NCBI GenBank assembly: GCA_963923455.1
Contig: CAWULT010000046.1
Span: forward strand, 1 to 32,036
Direction: 5' to 3'
DNA: 32,036 nucleotides
From: CAWULT01 sp963923455
GTDB taxonomy: Bacteria; Acidobacteriota; Vicinamibacteria; Vicinamibacterales; UBA2999
The translations under genes were made by a program, and so were the position numbers. Every line of letters begins with the position of its first letter. The first letter of the stretch is position 1. The notes under the pieces were generated by a model that had not been told where the DNA came from, ran no database searches, and saw nothing but the letters and a program-made list of their open reading frames with translations. Shown one piece after another: positions 9,101 to 16,941 of the stretch.

Positions 9101-9733
9101 CGCCAGCTCGGTCAGCGCGACGTTGTCCGACTCCTGGTCGCGCAGCAGGTGGCGCTGCAGGTCCACGCAGACGTTGGCGCGGCCGAACAGGCCCACCAGC
9201 CGGTCGAGCAGGCCGCCCACGCCGTACCGGCGGCCGTCGAGGAGCGCCCGGCCCGGCAGCGCGACGAGCCCTGCCGTGAAGCCGTCGAGTTCTTCGAGCG
9301 CGAGCGAGCCCTCGCCCTTGGCGGCGCGCAGCTTCATCCGCGTCACCAGGCGGCAGAGGTTCTTGTAGCCCTCGGGCGAGGCCACCAGCACGGGCAGCCG
9401 CCACCGGTACAGCGCCTCGCCCGGTGGAGGCGCGCCCCCCGCGCGGCCGCTGCCGCCGCGTTTACTCGACCGGCTGGCGACGGCGGGCATCCCGGACTCG
9501 CTGCCCCAGACGCCACCGCCTCCGCTGCCGATCGTCAGCTCGGCGCCGATGATGGCACGCAGGCCGGCCTTGACCGCGGCCTTGTGGAAGCGCGGCGCGC
9601 CGTACACGCCGTCGGCGTCGAGCAGCGCCACGGCCGGATAGCCCAGCGCGGCCGCACGCTCGACGAGCGTTTCGGGAAGCGAGGCGCCCTGCAGAAAGCT
9701 GAACGCCGACGCCGTATGCAGCTCGATATACAC
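6110..9733 (-). CDS. dnaE2: Error-prone DNA polymerase DnaE2 (ImuC) with zinc-ribbon insertion
   Basis: Catalytic polymerase of the ImuA-ImuB-DnaE2 translesion-synthesis system, 1207 residues against about 1050-1100 usual. Order: degenerate PHP domain from MYIELHTASAFSFLQGAS; polymerase core with catalytic aspartates in PDIDLDLP (about 411-418) and a third in KVDLLGLG (about 570); HhH region (RRTGLRRDEVTTLADIGALNAF); OB domain (about 1090-1180). Extra length comes from low-complexity insertions near 70-105, 585-615 and 985-1060, plus a segment with CAKC (C894, C897) and CNIC (C926, C929) between the core and the HhH region, which looks like a zinc ribbon. The start is GTG at 9733; no clear ribosome-binding site is seen. 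It lies 75 bases downstream of imuB. Confidence 0.95.
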   Translation of the reverse strand: MYIELHTASAFSFLQGASLPETLVERAAALGYPAVALLDADGVYGAPRFHKAAVKAGLRAIIGAELTIGSGGGGVWGSESGMPAVASRSSKRGGSGRAGGAPPPGEALYRWRLPVLVASPEGYKNLCRLVTRMKLRAAKGEGSLALEELDGFTAGLVALPGRALLDGRRYGVGGLLDRLVGLFGRANVCVDLQRHLLRDQESDNVALTELAQAFRVPVVASNGVRFATPGDRPLFDVLTCVRHHTTLDAAGRQLARNAERYLKSPEAMATLFADRPDALRGTEALAERLEYTMADLGYRFPAYPVPDGETEMSFLRHITEAGARERYRPYHDKARAQITHELALIEKLDLAGYFLIVWDIVSYCRQHDILVQGRGSAANSAVCYSLGITAVDPVAMELLFERFLSEERGEWPDIDLDLPSGDRRERVIQHVYEKYGRLGAAMTANVITYRGRSAAREVGKALSLDPTQIDRLAKVMSHFEYADQNETLARNLESVGLSLEMPRMRAFGELWRQIQDLPRHLGQHSGGMVVCQGSLDSVVPLEPASMPGRVVIQWDKDDCADMGIVKVDLLGLGMMAVLQDAIALVNTGAGGAEPVAPVAAHADRVAGQGTLRPPRPVFDLAHIPPDDPAVYDLLQKADTIGVFQVESRAQMATLPRLKPEKFYDLVVEVAIIRPGPIVGQMVHPYLNRRAGREPVVPLHPSLEPVLARTLGVPLFQEQLLRMAMVAASFTGGQAEELRRAMGFKRSEKRMREIERQLRAGMAGNGITGETAERIIGSITSFALYGFPESHAASFALLAYASAYLKVHYPAAFYTALLNNQPMGFYHPATLVKDAQRRGIRFHPIDVQQSDWLCRVEPDGGIRIGLMYVNGLRKDVGQAMAAFDRTKTAAPPLLCAKCGSDDDSMIEIVADGVARMGRQKPTRTYFCNICSHEWIVELEPVGRFPSIEDLVRRTGLRRDEVTTLADIGALNAFTHERRSALWQVERAVRPAGELFAQGAGDEVGGGVRAGMADEPHAARGGGEDDWRTAWAARGAAPGDVHEPVGLAGEVDAAMPAGGAVLYAQPSPLSPMTAHERLQADYAGMGLTIGPHPMALRRSDLALRGVLRATDLSGARDGRRVRVAGMVITRQRPGTAKGFVFLTLEDETGISNVIVRPDVFARDRATVVRQPFLLVDGVLQQQDGVLSVRAERLEGLGGETASVEAHDFY

Positions 9734-9808
9734 GGGGGATGGCCCGGGTTGAGAGCACTCGACAACGAAGACGACGACCGAACGACGATGCGAACCGCGG
9801 ACGGTGCG

Positions 9809-11398
9809 TCAGTCGACGATGCCGTCGATGAACCACGCGTCGGCGTCGCGCTGGCGGAACAGCCGATACGTGGCGCCGTCGCTCAGCGTGACGTCCCACT
9901 CGTCGCGGTCCCACGGCTGCGACGGTGGCAGCAGCGGCGCCGGAGTGACCGAGGCTGCGGCTGTCGCATCCACGCCCACGGCCGCCGTGCCGGCGCCACC
10001 GTGCGCACCTCGCCCCTCTGGCGTTTGCATGCGCGCACCGCCCGGCCACTCCGACTCCCACCAGCCGCCCGACGTGCGCCATGGGCCGGCCGCGCGTTCC
10101 ACGCGCCCGCCGAGCAGGCCTCGCCGATCAGTGGTCACACGCACCGGCGCGCCCCGCTCGGCGGCCACGCGCGCGGGCACCGGATGACGAAAGCGCCGCA
10201 GCGCCGTGACGGGGACGGACGGGAGCGCGGAAGAGACCTCCACGGCGGGCCCCTCGTCCGTCGGCGCGAACGGCCGCATCGTGAACGCGCCCGGCCGCCA
10301 CGAGTCGACGGGCGCCGGCGACCCGCACCGGCCCTCGCCCATCAGCGCGCCCAGGCGCGCCATCAGCGTGGAGATCTGCTCGGGCGCCGGCAGCGGGCGT
10401 GTGAGCAGCGAGTACTGCACGATGCGTCCGGGCGTCGGGTCGACCGCGACGACCACGCGATCGATCGCGGCACCGGGCGGATGCGACTCGAGATCCAGCA
10501 GCGCGAGCGTCCGCAACGTGCGTGCGTCGCGCATCGGCGTGGGCAGTTCGAGCGACCGCGCGTGCACCGTCTTCGTGACCAGGTGCAGGCGCACGTGCAG
10601 CACGGCTGCCCCGCGATCCTTGCGCTCGAGGTGCGCCGAGAGCGGCTCCATCAGCCGGCCCAGCACGAACGACAGCGGCTCGAGCCCTTCGATCGGCCAC
10701 TCGAGCTCGAGCGCCTGTTCGAACCGCTCCTCGGGCACGGCCGGCACGAGCGGCCGTGCGTCCTCGCCGCGCGCCCGCCGCTGCCACTCCACACCGAACT
10801 GCCCCAGGCGCGCCGCAACGTCATCAGCCGGCAGCGCCGCCACCTGGCCGAGCGTGCGCAGGCCCCACTGCCGGAACGTGTGGCACAACGCCTGCACCTG
10901 CTTCTGCTCGTCCGACTGCGCGCGCGACAGCCCCAATGCCTGCGCGCTGCGCCCGGCACGGCCATGCAGTGCCGGCGCGGGCGTTGATGCCGGCCGCGCG
11001 GCCGCCGTCACGCCACGCGAGTCGCCATCAGTCCCGAGCGCGGCCGCGTCTGCCTGAGGCGCCGCGATCTCGGCCAGCAGGTCGAGCGGAAGGCCCGCCA
11101 GCGCCAGCGCGTCGCCACCTGGCTCCACCACCGTCACCCCGATGCGGTGCCGCACCAGCAGACGCGCCGCCGTGCAGGTGCCGGCAATGGCCACCCGCAC
11201 GCGCAGGCCACGGTCGGCAGCGGTCCGCCGGATCTCGTGCGCGATGGTCCGCGCGTCGCCGAACACCCGCGCAAGCCCATCCAGATCGAGCGACACCTCG
11301 AGTGCCCCGAACGCTTCGAGTCGCGGCGAGAACTCCCGCCCCACCGCCAGCACCATCGCCGCGTCGCTGCCCGCCGCGGCCAGCATCACGCCCACCAT
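9809..11398 (-). CDS. imuB: ImuB, Y-family polymerase-like protein, short N-terminus
   Basis: Non-catalytic Y-family-like adaptor that links DnaE2 to the sliding clamp and ImuA. I place the start at the ATG at 11398, 29 bases after imuA ends; the frame is open further upstream, but that portion is a shadow of imuA. Product 529 residues. Visible parts: palm segment FSPRLEAFGALEVSLDLDGL (residues 23-42), thumb/HhH part (LCHTFRQWGLRTLGQVAALP), little-finger-like region with LEWPIEGLEPLSFVLGRLM, and the typical end TYRLFRQRDADAWFIDGIVD. The usual first 60 or so residues of ImuB are absent; the SPR motif sits at about 24 rather than near 85-90. Low-complexity Ala/Pro linkers are present. The operon order supports the call strongly. 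Confidence 0.88.
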   Translation of the reverse strand: MVGVMLAAAGSDAAMVLAVGREFSPRLEAFGALEVSLDLDGLARVFGDARTIAHEIRRTAADRGLRVRVAIAGTCTAARLLVRHRIGVTVVEPGGDALALAGLPLDLLAEIAAPQADAAALGTDGDSRGVTAAARPASTPAPALHGRAGRSAQALGLSRAQSDEQKQVQALCHTFRQWGLRTLGQVAALPADDVAARLGQFGVEWQRRARGEDARPLVPAVPEERFEQALELEWPIEGLEPLSFVLGRLMEPLSAHLERKDRGAAVLHVRLHLVTKTVHARSLELPTPMRDARTLRTLALLDLESHPPGAAIDRVVVAVDPTPGRIVQYSLLTRPLPAPEQISTLMARLGALMGEGRCGSPAPVDSWRPGAFTMRPFAPTDEGPAVEVSSALPSVPVTALRRFRHPVPARVAAERGAPVRVTTDRRGLLGGRVERAAGPWRTSGGWWESEWPGGARMQTPEGRGAHGGAGTAAVGVDATAAASVTPAPLLPPSQPWDRDEWDVTLSDGATYRLFRQRDADAWFIDGIVD

Positions 11399-11427
11399 GA
11401 CGTTTCTCCGTCGCCTCCGCCCGGGCG

Positions 11428-12177
11428 TCAGCAGCCGGTGGCCGCCGTGGCCGCCACCGGCACGGTGCCCCCGACACGGCGGCGCGGCGACACCACGCGC
11501 ACCTGCATGTCGACGCCCGAGAGGCGGCGGCTGCGATCGGCCTCGCCTGTCCACGACGTACGACCATCCAGCGTCAACGTGACGCCACCGGCACTGCGCG
11601 CCAGCGGTTCGGGCCCGACGAGCACGCACGCCGTGTCGCTGCCTTCGACCGCGCGCTGCACGCGCAGCCAGGTGTTGAACGGCAACCGCTTCAGCGCCAC
11701 CGGCGGCACGTCGGCCAGGTCGATGGCCACCAGCCCGAAGCCGCCGGCCTGCACCACCAGGCTGAGCGCCTTGATGGCGCGGTCGAGCGCCCGTTCGAGC
11801 ACGTCGCCCTCGGCCCGGGCCATCGCGTGCCCGCGGATCCACAGCAGCCGGTCGAGGTCGATGCCGGCCGCCTGGGCCGACGCCACGTCGAGGCGATCGA
11901 GCGTGTCGATGAATGCGGCGATCTCGCCGCGCCGCGTCGCCGCGGCCAGGAACCGCCACAGCAGCGTGAGGCGCCCGGACGACCGCGACCCGGCCAGTTC
12001 CGACACCTGGCCGCGGGGCAGGCCGCTGCGCAGGCACGCATCGAGGTCCGTGAGCCCGGCCGGCGCGTAGGCCGACGGGTCAGTCCGCTCGAGCGGCGGC
12101 AGGGCCGTGGTGAGCGTGCGATCGAGATTCCGGGCTCGAAGTGCGGATTCCAGGGTGGCCAGTGCTGAATTCGCCAT
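11428..12177 (-). CDS. imuA: ImuA, RecA-like translesion synthesis accessory protein
   Basis: First gene of the mutagenic repair cassette; 249 residues. The start is the ATG at 12177 (MANSALATLESALRARN), with AAAGGCG just upstream; a longer in-frame start at 12279 would cross the promoter and operator described below. The RecA-like fold is visible from GLPRGQVSELAGSRSSGRLT (52-71), where the Walker A-like loop GSRSSGRL has Arg in place of the usual Lys, as often seen in ImuA/SulA-like proteins, so strong ATP hydrolysis is doubtful. AIKALSLVVQAGGFGLVAID matches the Walker B strand region. In other bacteria ImuA supports ImuB and DnaE2 in DNA-damage-induced mutagenesis. That role is assumed here from family and order. 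Confidence 0.85.
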   Translation of the reverse strand: MANSALATLESALRARNLDRTLTTALPPLERTDPSAYAPAGLTDLDACLRSGLPRGQVSELAGSRSSGRLTLLWRFLAAATRRGEIAAFIDTLDRLDVASAQAAGIDLDRLLWIRGHAMARAEGDVLERALDRAIKALSLVVQAGGFGLVAIDLADVPPVALKRLPFNTWLRVQRAVEGSDTACVLVGPEPLARSAGGVTLTLDGRTSWTGEADRSRRLSGVDMQVRVVSPRRRVGGTVPVAATAATGC

Positions 12178-12180
12178 ACT

Positions 12181-12204
12181 TTCGCCTTTCGGTGAGAGGG
12201 CGAA
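12181..12204. promoter_or_regulatory. Inverted repeat over imuA transcription start, candidate SOS operator
   Basis: TTCGCC (12181-12186), 12 bases, then GGCGAA (12199-12204) form a perfect inverted repeat directly downstream of the -10 element and 3 bases upstream of the imuA start codon. A further AGCGAA lies at 12210-12215. imuA operons are usually LexA-repressed, but LexA motifs differ between phyla and this does not match the E. coli box, so the identity of the repressor is open. Confidence 0.4.
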
Positions 12205-12210
12205 TATACA
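12205..12210 (-). promoter_or_regulatory. -10 element of imuA operon promoter
   Basis: TGTATA on the minus strand, 17 bases from TTGACG at 12233-12228. It abuts an inverted repeat at 12181-12204, which would therefore cover the transcription start. Confidence 0.65.
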
Positions 12211-12227
12211 GCGAAAAACCAGCCGGC

Positions 12228-12233
12228 CGTCAA
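12228..12233 (-). promoter_or_regulatory. -35 element of imuA operon promoter
   Basis: On the minus strand TTGACG (12233-12228) is followed after exactly 17 bases by TGTATA (12210-12205). This is the best sigma-70-type match in the window. Transcription would begin near 12198, about 20 bases before the imuA start codon. Confidence 0.65.
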
Positions 12234-12335
12234 GCCCCTCGGCGGCGCCCCAGGGGGCAGCCCCACGTGAGGCCGGCACGGGCCGCCGGCCACGCCCAAA
12301 GGCCGGGCGTAGACTGACTGGCGAGGGGTGACCTC

Positions 12336-13793
12336 ATGACGCCCGCGCCTCCACGCGGCCACACCAACCGCCGATGCCTCGGCGTGCCGTCCCGCGTGCG
12401 GCAGGTGCTCTCGGTGATGGCGGAGGCGCGAGACGATCTCGACGCCGACACGGTGCACCGGCTCCGCGTCGCGCTGCGCCGCTGCCGTTCCGTGTCGGAA
12501 CTGCTGAGTGAACTGGATCCGCATCCGGCCTGGTCCGAATCCAGGCGGCTCTCGCGCAAGCTGTTCGCGCGCCTCGGCGCGCTGCGCGACGCGCAGGTGC
12601 TGCGCCAGTGGGCCGAGGCCCTGGCGTCCGGCGACGATGCGAGCCGGAAGGCCCTGCTGGCCACACTGGGACAACGCGAAGCCCGGGCCCGCGCGCGTGC
12701 CCGACGGGCGCTTGGGCGGTTCGACCAGGACGCCTGGCAGCGCCTGGCCGCCACGCTCGGCCGCCGCGCGCGCCTCGTCAACCCGGACGGGCTCGCCCTG
12801 CAGTGCCTCGCGCTGCAGTGCTTCGACGACCTGCGCCGGCGCCACGACCACGCGCTCCGTGGCCGGCAGGCCGAGGCCTGGCACCGGCTGCGCGTGGCGC
12901 TGAAGCGTTTCCGCTACGCGGTCGAGACGCTGCTGCCACGGCAGCAGCGCATGTGGAACCGGGATCTGCGGCAAGCCCAGGACCTGCTCGGGTGGATTCA
13001 CGACCTCGACGTCTTCCGCGCGTTCCTGCGCGACGGCGCACCGGCGCTGACGGCCAGGGCCACGGCCGCCTTGCGGCACGCCGCCCGCACGAGCCAGGCC
13101 GAGTACCGCACCCGGTACCGCGCGCTCACTGAAGGCACGCCGTCGATGCTCGACACGTGGCGCGCGGGGCTGCCGCACGGCGCGCGCATCGCCGCCGCCG
13201 TCACGGCCCGGCTCGACGCCACGACGCGCGCGCTCTGCCCGCACCCGTCTCGGACCGCGCGGGTCACGACAATCGCGCTGGCGCTCGCCGACCGGCTGAC
13301 CCGGAACGGCCTGCTGCATCACGGCTGCCAGCCCCCGCAGCGCGCCGTCCTGCGTGCCGCCGCGCAGCTGCACGACGTGCGGCGTCCGGGTCGAGGCGAT
13401 CACGGGCATGAGCCAGCCCTCGACACGGTGCGTGCGCTGACGCGGCCCCCCGGGTGGACATCGACCGACTGGGACGCCGTGGCACGCGTGATCCAGGCCG
13501 CGGCGGAGCACACGCGGCGCAGCCCCGCCACCCGCAGCGGGCCCGCGCGTCAGCCGCTCGTGCACGCGCTCGCCGCATTCCTACGGCTGGCGCGTGCCCT
13601 CGAGCGCGCCGGGGCCACGCACCGGAGCCGCATCCGGCTCGAGCGGCATACGCAGGGCTGGCGCCTGCGTGTGTCCGGACTCTCCGCCTCGGGCGCGCGC
13701 GCCGAGGGCCTCGCCGATGCCATGACCGCCCTGCAGCCGATGCTCCGGCGCCCGGTGCGCCTCGTGCTCTCGCCCCAGCGCCCCGGCGCGTGA
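12336..13793 (+). CDS. CHAD domain protein with C-terminal Ppx/GppA-type HD region
   Basis: Product of 485 residues. The N-terminal half (about 12-270) is a CHAD domain with its two-fold helical repeat: VHRLRVALRRCRS (40-52) and WHRLRVALKRFRYAVE (182-197), each with the conserved His and a run of basic residues. CHAD domains bind polyphosphate. The C-terminal half (about 310-480) resembles the HD part of exopolyphosphatase/GppA: QLHDV (H346, D347), H356/H358, a helix ending AAAEHTRRSP (H392), then LVHALAAFLRLARALERA. The ASKHA catalytic domain of Ppx is absent. It may sense or hydrolyse polyphosphate or a nucleotide; this is inferred. GAGGGGTG before the ATG is the ribosome-binding site. It is divergent from imuA and lies upstream of an MFS gene. 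Confidence 0.82.
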   Translation: MTPAPPRGHTNRRCLGVPSRVRQVLSVMAEARDDLDADTVHRLRVALRRCRSVSELLSELDPHPAWSESRRLSRKLFARLGALRDAQVLRQWAEALASGDDASRKALLATLGQREARARARARRALGRFDQDAWQRLAATLGRRARLVNPDGLALQCLALQCFDDLRRRHDHALRGRQAEAWHRLRVALKRFRYAVETLLPRQQRMWNRDLRQAQDLLGWIHDLDVFRAFLRDGAPALTARATAALRHAARTSQAEYRTRYRALTEGTPSMLDTWRAGLPHGARIAAAVTARLDATTRALCPHPSRTARVTTIALALADRLTRNGLLHHGCQPPQRAVLRAAAQLHDVRRPGRGDHGHEPALDTVRALTRPPGWTSTDWDAVARVIQAAAEHTRRSPATRSGPARQPLVHALAAFLRLARALERAGATHRSRIRLERHTQGWRLRVSGLSASGARAEGLADAMTALQPMLRRPVRLVLSPQRPGA

Positions 13794-13851
13794 CGTGCGT
13801 CCGCCGCGGAGCCGACGCCGTGTCCTTCACGGCACGCGCCGGGGAACCCTG

Positions 13852-13857
13852 TAGAAT
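13852..13857 (+). promoter_or_regulatory. Possible -10 element before MFS gene
   Basis: TAGAAT lies 12 bases before the GTG start codon at 13870. The only -35-like hexamer (TTCACG, 13826-13831) has a 20-base spacing, which is long, so this is a weak call. It would give a very short or absent leader. Confidence 0.3.
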
Positions 13858-13869
13858 GCGAGGGCCCGC

Positions 13870-15156
13870 GTGACCACCGCCACCGCCACACCGCCCGCCG
13901 CCGATCCCGAACCGGGGTCGACCGCCCCCGACACGTCGTCGAGCGCCCTGCACCGCATCGCCGCGGCGCTGATGTACCGCGACTTCCGCATCCTCTGGTT
14001 CGGCGCGTTCACGTCGACGATCGGGACCTGGATGCAGAAGGTGGCGCAGAACTGGCTGGTGCTGACGATCACCGGCCCGAAGTCGGCGTTCTTCCTGGGC
14101 CTGGATTCGTTCCTCGGCGAGCTGCCCATCCTGCTCTTCACGGTGCTCGGCGGGGTCGTCGCCGACCGGCGCGATCGCCGGCAGATGCTGCTGACCTCAC
14201 AAGTGATCCAGATGGCGTCCGCGCTGATTCTGGCGGGGCTCGTCTTCGCCGGGCAGGTGCGCATCTGGCACGTGCTGACGCTCTCGGTGGTGACCGGGCT
14301 GGCGCAGGCGTTCGGCGGCCCGGCCTACCAGTCGCTGCTACCTCTGCTCGTCCGCAAGGAGCACGTGCCGAACGCGATCGCGTTCAATTCGATTCAGTTC
14401 AACCTGGCGCGCGTGATCGGCCCCCTGCTCGCCGGTGGCGCGCTGGCGGCCTTCGGGATGGTGGCCTGCTTCGGCCTGAACGGCCTGTCGTTTCTGGCCG
14501 TCATCGCGGCCATCCTGATGATGCGGACGCGGCACACCCCGCCGGCCACGGGCACGCGGATCGGCCAGGAGCTCAAAAGCGGCGTCGCCTACGTGCGCGC
14601 GCACGGCTCGCTGATGAGCCTGGCGGCGCTCGGCTTCGTCGCCACGTTCCTCGGCAACCCGATCCTGACGTTCCTGCCGATCTTCACCCAGACGGTCTTC
14701 CGCGGCGACGTGAACCAGTACACGCAGCTGATGGCCTGCGCCGGAGCCGGGGCCGTCAGCGGCGCGCTCGTGGTTGCGTGGACGGGGCGCTCGTCGCACA
14801 TGGGCCGCACGGTGCTCGTGCTGCAGGTCGCGTTCGGCCTGCTGATTCTGGCGTTCGGCTCGGTGCGCCTCTTCTGGTTGAACGCGGTGCTGCTCTTCTG
14901 CGCCGGCGCCTGCATGGTGATGGTCTTCTCGATGCTCTCGTCGCTCGTGCAGCTGAACGCGCCCAACGAGATGCGCGGCCGCGTGATGAGCCTCTACATG
15001 GTGGCGTTCCGCGGCGGCACGCCGCTCGGCAGCCTCGTGGCCGGCTGGCTGGCCACCCTCACCTCGGCGCCCACCGTGCTGCGCGCCAACGGCGTGCTGC
15101 TGAGTGCCATCGCCCTCTGGGTGCTCGTCCGCCACCGCGACCTCCGGCAGCTCTGA
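13870..15156 (+). CDS. MFS transporter, EntS-like (MFS_3) family
   Basis: Membrane exporter of 428 residues with about 11-12 hydrophobic segments after a Pro/Thr-rich cytoplasmic start. FRILWFGAFTSTIGTWMQKVAQNWLVL is the start typical of the EntS-type MFS family, and ADRRDRRQMLL (about 98-108) is the signature loop between helices 2 and 3. A second-half signature is RGRVMSLYMVAFRGGTPLGS. Related proteins export siderophores or hydrophobic compounds; the substrate here is unknown. The start is GTG at 13870; an upstream stop limits other choices. It follows the CHAD gene by 76 bases. There is no siderophore or drug gene beside it to suggest a substrate. Confidence 0.88.
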   Translation: MTTATATPPAADPEPGSTAPDTSSSALHRIAAALMYRDFRILWFGAFTSTIGTWMQKVAQNWLVLTITGPKSAFFLGLDSFLGELPILLFTVLGGVVADRRDRRQMLLTSQVIQMASALILAGLVFAGQVRIWHVLTLSVVTGLAQAFGGPAYQSLLPLLVRKEHVPNAIAFNSIQFNLARVIGPLLAGGALAAFGMVACFGLNGLSFLAVIAAILMMRTRHTPPATGTRIGQELKSGVAYVRAHGSLMSLAALGFVATFLGNPILTFLPIFTQTVFRGDVNQYTQLMACAGAGAVSGALVVAWTGRSSHMGRTVLVLQVAFGLLILAFGSVRLFWLNAVLLFCAGACMVMVFSMLSSLVQLNAPNEMRGRVMSLYMVAFRGGTPLGSLVAGWLATLTSAPTVLRANGVLLSAIALWVLVRHRDLRQL

Positions 15157-15337
15157 CCGGGCGGTCGGCCCGCCCCCCTTCCCGTCCCTGCGCACCCCGC
15201 CCCGTCGGCGCCTGCCACCCAGGGCCGTCCAAAATCCAGGGTCCGCCGTCATATCCGGCATGGGGGCGTCGTCCCTCCCCGGGCATGGAGCCGCGGAGCG
15301 AGACGCGCCAGGAGACCAAGAGGTCGAGAGGTGTTCC

Positions 15338-16846
15338 ATGACTGAGCAGACCGCGATGCACAACGGACCGCGCCGCGCCAGCCGCTACGTGCCGGCCATC
15401 GCCCTCGTGGCGGGCCTGTGCGGGCTGGCCGCCGGCTTGACCTGGAGGGATGGGAGCGCCGTCCACGCCGCGTCCCCCGAGGCCACACCAGTGACCCTCC
15501 CCGTCGGCGGCGGACCGCAGCCGACGTCGTATGCCGCCGTGGTCGAACGCGTCACGCCAGCGGTCGTCACCATCCGGACCGAGGGCAAGGCCGGCGCGAC
15601 GCCGGCGGCGCTGCCCCTCCCGGAGCCGATGCTCCGCGAGTTCTTCGGTCGCGGCTTCGAGGGCCAGGCCCGGCCGCGCGTTCCGCGGCAGCGCGGGCTG
15701 GGCTCAGGCGTCGTGATCAGCCCGGACGGCTATATCCTGACCAATCACCACGTCGTGGAGGGCGCGGATCGCATCTCGGTCGAGTTCGCCGACAAGCGCG
15801 TGCTGACGGCCAAGGTGATCGGCGACGACCCCCCGAGCGACCTCGCGCTGCTGCGCGTCGAGGCCACGGGCCTGCCGACGCTGGCGCTGGCCGACTCGGA
15901 TCGCGCCAGGGTGGGTGACGTCGTGCTGGCCGTCGGCAATCCGCTCGGCGTGGGCCAGACGGTCACGTCGGGCATCATCAGCGCCAAGGGCCGCACGACC
16001 GACACGGGCGACGGCAGCTTCCAGGACTTCATCCAGACCGACGCCCCGATCAACCAGGGCAACTCGGGCGGGGCGCTGGTGAACCTGCAGGGCGAGCTGC
16101 TCGGCATCAACTCGCAGATCCTGACGCCCTCGGGCGGCAACATCGGCCTCGGCTTCGCGATCCCATCCAACATGGCGAAGCACGTCGCCGACCAGCTGAA
16201 GGCGAACGGCCGCGTGCAACGGGCCCGCCTCGGCGTGACGGTGCAGCCGATGACGGCGGACCTGGCGGCGAGCCTCAAGCTGTCGAACGTCCGCGGCGCG
16301 CTCGTCAGCCAGGTGCAGCCCGACACGCCCGCGGCCCGGGCCGGCCTGAAGCAGGGTGACGTGATCCTCGCGGTCGAGGGCCGCCCGGTCGCCGACGGCA
16401 ACGACCTGCGCAACGAGATCGCCAACACGCGGCCCGGCACGACCATCGGGGTGAAGATCCTGCGCGACGGGCGCGAACAGTCCGTGTCGGCCAGGCTCGA
16501 GGCGCTGCCCGCTTCCGGGACCCGCACCTCGCTCGAATCGGGCGAGGGCGGCGCGAAGGGCCGGTTCGGGATGTCGGTGGCTCCGGTGACGCCGGACCTG
16601 GCCGAGCAGTACGCGCTACCGTCGTCGGTCAAGGGCGTGCTCGTGACCGACGTGGACCCGGACGGCCAGGCGGCCGCCAGCGGCGTGCAGCCGCGCGACG
16701 TGATCGAGCAGGTCAACGGGCGGCCGACCCGGTCGGTCGACGACCTCCGCTCGGCACTCGACCGTGGCGGAGACACGCCGAACCTGGTGCTGGTCAACCG
16801 GAACGGCTCGAACCTGTTCCTGACGCTCCGCGCCGATCGTTCCTGA
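15338..16846 (+). CDS. Do/DegP-type periplasmic serine protease with two PDZ domains
   Basis: Envelope quality-control protease, 502 residues. The ATG at 15338 is chosen because a membrane anchor or signal segment (YVPAIALVAGLCGLAAGLTW, 17-36) follows directly; the frame is open upstream without sign of coding. The trypsin-like domain has H138 in TNHHVV, D168 in PSDLALL and S243 in GNSGGAL. PDZ1 begins near residue 300 (RARLGVTVQPMT) and PDZ2 near 405 (GRFGMSVAPVTPDLAEQY). This is the full Do-family order, so it probably degrades or refolds misfolded periplasmic proteins. It is separate from the HtrA-like protease at 4305, which lacks PDZ domains. The 181 bases before it show no clear promoter. 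A terminator hairpin follows at 16866. Confidence 0.93.
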   Translation: MTEQTAMHNGPRRASRYVPAIALVAGLCGLAAGLTWRDGSAVHAASPEATPVTLPVGGGPQPTSYAAVVERVTPAVVTIRTEGKAGATPAALPLPEPMLREFFGRGFEGQARPRVPRQRGLGSGVVISPDGYILTNHHVVEGADRISVEFADKRVLTAKVIGDDPPSDLALLRVEATGLPTLALADSDRARVGDVVLAVGNPLGVGQTVTSGIISAKGRTTDTGDGSFQDFIQTDAPINQGNSGGALVNLQGELLGINSQILTPSGGNIGLGFAIPSNMAKHVADQLKANGRVQRARLGVTVQPMTADLAASLKLSNVRGALVSQVQPDTPAARAGLKQGDVILAVEGRPVADGNDLRNEIANTRPGTTIGVKILRDGREQSVSARLEALPASGTRTSLESGEGGAKGRFGMSVAPVTPDLAEQYALPSSVKGVLVTDVDPDGQAAASGVQPRDVIEQVNGRPTRSVDDLRSALDRGGDTPNLVLVNRNGSNLFLTLRADRS

Positions 16847-16865
16847 CCTCGTCTCCTCCCGCGAT

Positions 16866-16902
16866 CCGGGCTCTGGCGAATCCCCAAGCCGCCAGGGCCC
16901 GG
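16866..16902 (+). terminator. Terminator-like hairpin after the Do/DegP protease gene
   Basis: A 13-base stem, 16866-16878 pairing with 16890-16902, with one G-T wobble and an 11-base loop. It begins 20 bases after the protease stop codon. The T-tract is poor (GCGTTCGTTCG), as is common in GC-rich genomes. Confidence 0.6.
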
Positions 16903-16941
16903 GCGTTCGTTCGATCCCGCCATACCACCGATCGCGCGCGC

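Noticed and set aside
6614..10987. Very long open frame (1457 codons) on the plus strand opposite dnaE2 and imuB
   Set aside because: Composition is Arg/His/Ala-rich with no domain pattern. It mirrors codon bias of the two real genes on the other strand in GC-rich DNA.
11399..12037. Upstream extension of the imuB frame, which would restore a longer N-terminus
   Set aside because: The extra residues are a shadow of imuA, Arg/Gly-rich and unlike the ImuB palm; ATG 11398 follows directly after imuA ends.
11691..13565. Minus-strand open frame opposite the CHAD gene
   Set aside because: Crosses the imuA promoter and start region and has no recognisable domain; the plus-strand CHAD protein has clear motifs.
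15157..15337. Possible regulatory RNA or promoter in the 181-base gap before the Do/DegP gene
   Set aside because: No hairpin with terminator, no good -35/-10 pair and no repeat was found.
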